Assembly (NCBI GenBank): GCA_017959485.1
Contig: JAGDAM010000293.1
Coordinates: 1 to 9,250 of the forward strand
Direction: 5' to 3'
Length of the DNA stretch: 9,250 bases
DNA from: Clostridia bacterium
Lineage (GTDB): Bacteria > Bacillota_A > Clostridia > Oscillospirales > CAG-272
The position numbers were made by a program, and so were the translations under genes. Under the pieces are notes generated by a model. It searched no databases and had not been told where the DNA came from. It saw only the letters and a program-made list of their open reading frames with translations. This document shows, piece by piece, positions 6,070 to 9,250 of the stretch. Each line of letters opens with the position of its first letter. Position 1 is the stretch's first letter.

Positions 6070-7790
6070 CCGAAGAATCGAAGCGCCTTATGGGGCGGGC
6101 AGCCGACCCGGATCTCTGGAAGACCGTCGCGTCCGACCCGAGATTTGAAAGATACAGAAGGGAAGTCGAAAACCTGTACGCGAATTACGCGCAGGCGGAG
6201 ATCCCTCAGCTGTCGTATTCGGATTTCAAGCTCTTTTTCGTGACGGGAGACCGTTCAACCTACGAGAAAAAGTATTTTGCCCGGCGGCTGGCTATGGACT
6301 CCGCCGCGCTTATGGCGCTCATTTACCCCGAAAAAGACGAATACGTCGCGCGTCTGTCCGAAATAATCTGGCAGATCTGCGACGAGTACACCTGGTGTCT
6401 GCCGGCGCATCAGAAGCAGATAGATCGTAACGACAATTGCGTTATAGACCTCTTCGCGTCCGAGACCGGATTCGCTCTCGCCGAGACGCTGACGCTGCTC
6501 GGCGACCGGCTCGATCCGCTTATCGCCGACCGGATCAGAGCCGAGACAGACCGCAGGATAGTCGGGCCCTTCCTCGCGACCGAATGCTACTCCTGGTGGG
6601 AGAAGGCAACGAACAACTGGACCGCGGTCTGCGAGGGCTCGGTCGCCTGCACCTTTATGCTCATGCGTCCCGAACTCGTTCCGGGACTGATCCCGCGCTT
6701 CGAGAAGGCAATGGATTCCTTCCTTTCGGGCTTTTCGAGCGAGGGGATCTGCTTCGAGGGCTCGGGTTACTGGTGCTACGGATTCGGCTTTTTCACGGTT
6801 TACGCGGATATGCTGAGAAGATTCACCGGAGGGAAGACCGACCGTTTCGCCGATCCTAAGTGCGCGCGGATCGCGTCATTTCACCAGAAGCTCTTCCTCT
6901 CGGGCAGGACTTCGGTGAGTTTTTCGGACGGCGGCAGAACGACCGTCTATCCGATCGGCCTTATGCATTTTCTCAAGAAAGAGTATCCGGACGACGTGAC
7001 CGTTTATTCTCCCGAATATTCATACAATTACGACGGCTGCGGACGTTTCTGCCTTTTTCTGCGCGCCGCGTCCTGGTTTGATCCCGATATCTACGACGAA
7101 TCGTCCGCGAACAGGCCGGAGGACGCGGAGTATATCTTCGAAGAGGCCGAATGGTATATCCGTAAGAACGACGTCTGCGGCTTTGCCTTCAAGGGCGGGT
7201 GCAACAACGAACCTCACAACCACAACGACGTCGGATGCTTCATTTTCGCGAAAAACGGGAAGCAGTGTCTGGCCGACGTCGGACACGGCGCCTATACGAG
7301 ACAGTATTTCGACAACGCCCTGAGGTACGGGTTTGCCGAGTGTTCGTCGAGAGGCCACAGCCTGCCGATTGTCGACGGATGCCTGCAGAAATTCGGCAAA
7401 GAATATCGCACGAAGTCTTTTGGGGCGTCGCCTTCACGCGGCGGCCGCGGAAGAGTTTCCGCGGATATCGCGCCGGCGTACGGAATCGACGGTCTTTTGT
7501 CGCTTGAAAGAAGCTTCGTCACGTATGAGACGGGAGTGAAGCTCGAAGACAGGTTCGGATTTGACAGCCCGGACGCTCACAGCGCAACGGAGCGTTTCGT
7601 TTCGCTTGAAAAGCCGGAATACAAAGACGGTAAGGTGTTCGCGGGAGGAGCGGTTCTATCATCCTTTACGGCTGACGGAAAAAAGCTCGAGCCCGTCTTT
7701 TCGGAGGAAAAGGCGAGCTCGGGAACGCTGTACTACACCGATTTTGTGCTGCCCCGCGGGGCGTCGGCGTTTGAAATGCCGATAGAATGA
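6066..7790 (+). CDS. Heparinase II/III-like polysaccharide lyase, cytoplasmic
   Basis: A 574-residue protein of the heparinase II/III superfamily (alpha/alpha toroid plus beta-sandwich), whose known members split uronate-containing glycans by beta-elimination. Seen: a helical N-terminal half with WWEKATNNWTAVCEG (177-191; NNW at 183-185). FEGSGYWCYGFGFF follows at 230-243, with the Tyr expected near the active site. The beta-sandwich half opens with NNEPHNHNDVGCFIF at 380-394 (His384, His386), the family hallmark, then SSRGHSLPIVDG at 427-438 with a further conserved His. No signal peptide or lipobox is present, unlike secreted heparinases. It should act inside the cell, probably on imported oligosaccharides as PL15/PL17-type exolyases do. 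AAGGA precedes the ATG, which overlaps the YjbR stop. It is the last gene before a bidirectional terminator. The substrate cannot be named, and non-lyase members may exist. Confidence 0.82.
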   Translation: MTEESKRLMGRAADPDLWKTVASDPRFERYRREVENLYANYAQAEIPQLSYSDFKLFFVTGDRSTYEKKYFARRLAMDSAALMALIYPEKDEYVARLSEIIWQICDEYTWCLPAHQKQIDRNDNCVIDLFASETGFALAETLTLLGDRLDPLIADRIRAETDRRIVGPFLATECYSWWEKATNNWTAVCEGSVACTFMLMRPELVPGLIPRFEKAMDSFLSGFSSEGICFEGSGYWCYGFGFFTVYADMLRRFTGGKTDRFADPKCARIASFHQKLFLSGRTSVSFSDGGRTTVYPIGLMHFLKKEYPDDVTVYSPEYSYNYDGCGRFCLFLRAASWFDPDIYDESSANRPEDAEYIFEEAEWYIRKNDVCGFAFKGGCNNEPHNHNDVGCFIFAKNGKQCLADVGHGAYTRQYFDNALRYGFAECSSRGHSLPIVDGCLQKFGKEYRTKSFGASPSRGGRGRVSADIAPAYGIDGLLSLERSFVTYETGVKLEDRFGFDSPDAHSATERFVSLEKPEYKDGKVFAGGAVLSSFTADGKKLEPVFSEEKASSGTLYYTDFVLPRGASAFEMPIE

Positions 7791-7794
7791 CAAA

Positions 7795-7833
7795 AAAAGG
7801 GGCTGAAAAAAATGGTTTTTTACAGCCTCTTTT
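7795..7833. terminator. Bidirectional rho-independent terminator between convergent genes
   Basis: GGCTG (7801-7805) pairs with CAGCC (7823-7827), then six A-T pairs after one A-A mismatch close a TGG loop. Outside the core the A run before and the T run after also pair. Read on +, it ends in CTCTTTT. Read on -, it ends in CCCC followed by seven T. It lies just after the lyase stop (7790) and downstream of the minus-strand reductase (stop at 7916), so it serves both. Confidence 0.88.
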
Positions 7834-7841
7834 CGTTAAAC

Positions 7842-7856
7842 GCGGTATTGCCTTAA
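7842..7856 (+). repeat. Left copy of a 15-bp inverted repeat flanking the aldo/keto reductase
   Basis: GCGGTATTGCCTTAA is repeated exactly in reverse complement at 9067-9081. It sits between the terminator and the reductase stop, inside the expected 3' untranslated region. No target duplication is visible outside the pair. Confidence 0.7.
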
Positions 7857-7915
7857 TATTTCATAAACTTTGGCGCTATTTTGACGGCGATCCTGTATAT
7901 CGGGGTCTCGAAGGA

Positions 7916-9031
7916 CTACTTGACCCGTTTCAGTTCCTGTCTGATCTCTATCGACTGAGGGCAGTGCATTTCGCACTTGCCGCATCCGATGCACTGCGAG
8001 GCCGCCGCCCGTTTTTGGCGGAGCGCGGTGCACATAAAATAATCCTTCAGCCCGCGGAAATATCCGTCGTATCCGGCGCGGTTGAACGCCGAGAAGGAGC
8101 CCGGGATGTCCACTCCCTGCGGGCAGGGCATGCAGTAGCGGCAGCCGGTGCATCCGACCCGCTGCTTGGAGTTGATAACGTCTCTTACGCGCGACAGAAG
8201 GTCCAGATCTTCTTCGTCGAGGAATCCGACCGAAGACCGGTCGGCAGAGGCGGTGTTTTCCTCGACCATCTCGAGAGAATTCATACCCGAAAGGACGACG
8301 GTGACCTCGGGCTGGTTCCAGAGCCAGGAGAAGGACCATTCGGCGGGAGTTCTTTGGGTTTTATGCTTTTCCATGAGCCGTTTCGCGTCTTTCGGAAGCC
8401 CCCCGGCGAGCCGGCCTCCGCGCAGCGGCTCCATGATCATGACCGGCATTCCCTTTTCCGACGCGTGACGCAGTCCGGTTACTCCCGCCTGAGACTTCTC
8501 GTCGAGGTAGTTGTACTGTATCATGCAGAAATCCCAGTCGTAAGCGTCGACGATGCGGCAGAAAACGTCGCTGTTCCCGTGATAGGAGAAGCCGACCTGC
8601 CTTATCTGTCCGCTTTTCTTTTTCTCTTCGATCCAGTCGCGCACGCCGAGCGCGACGAGCCGCTCCCAGGTCACGTCGTCGGTAAGCATATGCATAAGGT
8701 AATAATCGACGTGATCGGTACGCAGACGCCGCAGTTCCTCGGTGAAGAACCTTTCGGCGTCGGTCTCTTTTTTTATAAGATAATGCGGCAGCTTCGTCGC
8801 GATATTGACACTGTCGCGGATTCCGTTCCGCTCGAGTATCTCGCCGAGCGCCGCCTCGCTGCCGGGATAGATGTAGGCGGTGTCGAAATAGTTCACTCCG
8901 GCGCGGTATGCCGCCATGATCTCCTCTTCGGTCTTCTTCATGTCGACGCCCGCGGGAGTGCGCGAAAAACGCATGCACCCGTATCCGAGCACCGAAAGTC
9001 TGTTTCCGTATCTGTCTGTTCTGTATTGCAT
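7916..9031 (-). CDS. Aldo/keto reductase with C-terminal two-[4Fe-4S] ferredoxin-like domain
   Basis: A 371-residue NAD(P)H-type oxidoreductase of the aldo/keto reductase superfamily (COG1453-like), acting on an unknown carbonyl substrate. Seen: an AKR barrel at about residues 1-275 with the expected tetrad D50, Y55, K80 and H114 (FDTAYIYPGSE, IATKLPHY, DYYLMHML). IQYNYLD is at 171-177 and IMEPLRGGRLAGG at 199-211. The C-terminal part holds two cluster motifs: C294-C297-C300-C303 followed by P, and C347-C350-C353-C357 followed by P. These can bind two [4Fe-4S] clusters and suggest electron exchange with a ferredoxin-type partner in an anaerobe. AAGGG lies eight bases ahead of the ATG at 9031. 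No clear promoter was seen; the best pair (TTGCCT/TAAACA) is weak. It is a single gene, convergent with the lyase operon, ending at the shared terminator. Confidence 0.92.
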   Translation of the reverse strand: MQYRTDRYGNRLSVLGYGCMRFSRTPAGVDMKKTEEEIMAAYRAGVNYFDTAYIYPGSEAALGEILERNGIRDSVNIATKLPHYLIKKETDAERFFTEELRRLRTDHVDYYLMHMLTDDVTWERLVALGVRDWIEEKKKSGQIRQVGFSYHGNSDVFCRIVDAYDWDFCMIQYNYLDEKSQAGVTGLRHASEKGMPVMIMEPLRGGRLAGGLPKDAKRLMEKHKTQRTPAEWSFSWLWNQPEVTVVLSGMNSLEMVEENTASADRSSVGFLDEEDLDLLSRVRDVINSKQRVGCTGCRYCMPCPQGVDIPGSFSAFNRAGYDGYFRGLKDYFMCTALRQKRAAASQCIGCGKCEMHCPQSIEIRQELKRVK

Positions 9032-9066
9032 ATTAATATCCCTTATTGTTTAGCGTTTGGTGTTGC

Positions 9067-9081
9067 TTAAGGCAATACCGC
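9067..9081 (-). repeat. Right copy of the 15-bp inverted repeat
   Basis: TTAAGGCAATACCGC is the exact reverse complement of 7842-7856. It lies 35 bases upstream of the reductase start, between the gene and the repeat-rich block, and also overlaps a small dyad TTGC-N5-GCAA at 9063-9075. Confidence 0.7.
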
Positions 9082-9084
9082 ACA

Positions 9085-9250
9085 ATTCGACGCACGCGTC
9101 TTGACGGCTCTTTCGGCGCCTGTAGGGGCAACAGCGCACCATTTATCGTACGCATCCTGTCGGCCCTTTTTGTGCCTGCCATTGCGTCGAATGCTTGAGA
9201 AACATCCAGTTTCTCCGCGCCTTCTCAGCAAGGGCAGGCGCAAAAATGGC
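9085..9250. repeat. Non-coding block of degenerate direct and inverted repeats (continues past window)
   Basis: No credible gene is seen. ATTCGACGCA (9085-9094) is inverted at 9183-9192. TTTTTGTGCCTGCC (9167-9180) is inverted with one mismatch at 9233-9246, enclosing a hairpin GAGAAAC/GTTTCTC (9197-9203 and 9209-9215). Two imperfect direct copies, 9096-9123 and 9152-9179, match at about 20 of 28 positions with a 56-base offset. Such layered symmetry suggests a dispersed intergenic repeat element, cut by the window end. Copy number elsewhere cannot be judged from this window. Confidence 0.55.

Noticed and set aside
7881..7906. TTGACGGC...CCTGTA...GGGG near the reductase 3' end as a copy of the right-hand repeat block
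   Set aside because: Only short scattered words are shared with 9101-9128, and the orientation relative to the 15-bp repeat differs. It is not enough to call a copy.
7787..9070. A 427-codon open frame on the + strand
   Set aside because: It is antisense to the aldo/keto reductase, which has clear catalytic and cluster motifs. The frame is an effect of GC-rich codon use, its product resembles no family, and its start overlaps the lyase stop and the terminator.

Overview
The window looks like a chromosomal segment of an uncultured, fairly GC-rich member of the Clostridia (an Oscillospiraceae or Christensenellales-like gut or rumen bacterium). This is an inference. It rests on AGGAGG-type ribosome sites, sigma-A-like promoters, GTG and TTG starts, a sigma/anti-sigma-like pair of a style common in that group, and A-tract/T-tract terminators. 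No ribosomal or other phylogenetic marker is present.

Layout: (1) 1-1343, + strand: the 3' end of a raffinose-synthase/Sip1-type GH36 protein, then a GNAT acetyltransferase. (2) 1357-3929, + strand: a self-contained regulatory operon with a good promoter, a hairpin at the predicted transcript start, a small protein joining an XRE helix-turn-helix to a sigma-70 region 4-like domain, and a translationally coupled 649-residue single-pass membrane protein with a large extracellular part, closed by a strong terminator. (3) 3930-4343: an AT-richer gap holding what appears to be a gutted minus-strand gene of the DUF4143 AAA-ATPase family, with its promoter, ribosome site, first eight codons and C-terminal tail kept, plus the promoter of the next operon. 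(4) 4264-7833, + strand: a three-gene coupled operon of a threonine-aldolase-type PLP enzyme, a two-part MmcQ/YjbR-family protein and a cytoplasmic heparinase II/III-like polysaccharide lyase. It ends in a bidirectional terminator. (5) 7916-9031, - strand: an aldo/keto reductase with a C-terminal two-cluster ferredoxin-like domain, flanked by a perfect 15-bp inverted repeat. (6) 9085-9250: non-coding repeat-rich DNA with degenerate direct and inverted repeats, running off the window.

The most interesting unit is region 2. A region 4-like promoter-recognition module lacks sigma region 2 and carries an XRE domain instead. It is paired with a membrane protein whose N-terminus resembles short anti-sigma segments and whose ectodomain seems internally duplicated. 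This reads as an envelope-signal transduction module, but the signal and target genes cannot be seen here. The carbohydrate genes at 1-681 and 6066-7790 suggest a glycan-using lifestyle. No phage, CRISPR, tRNA or rRNA features were found.
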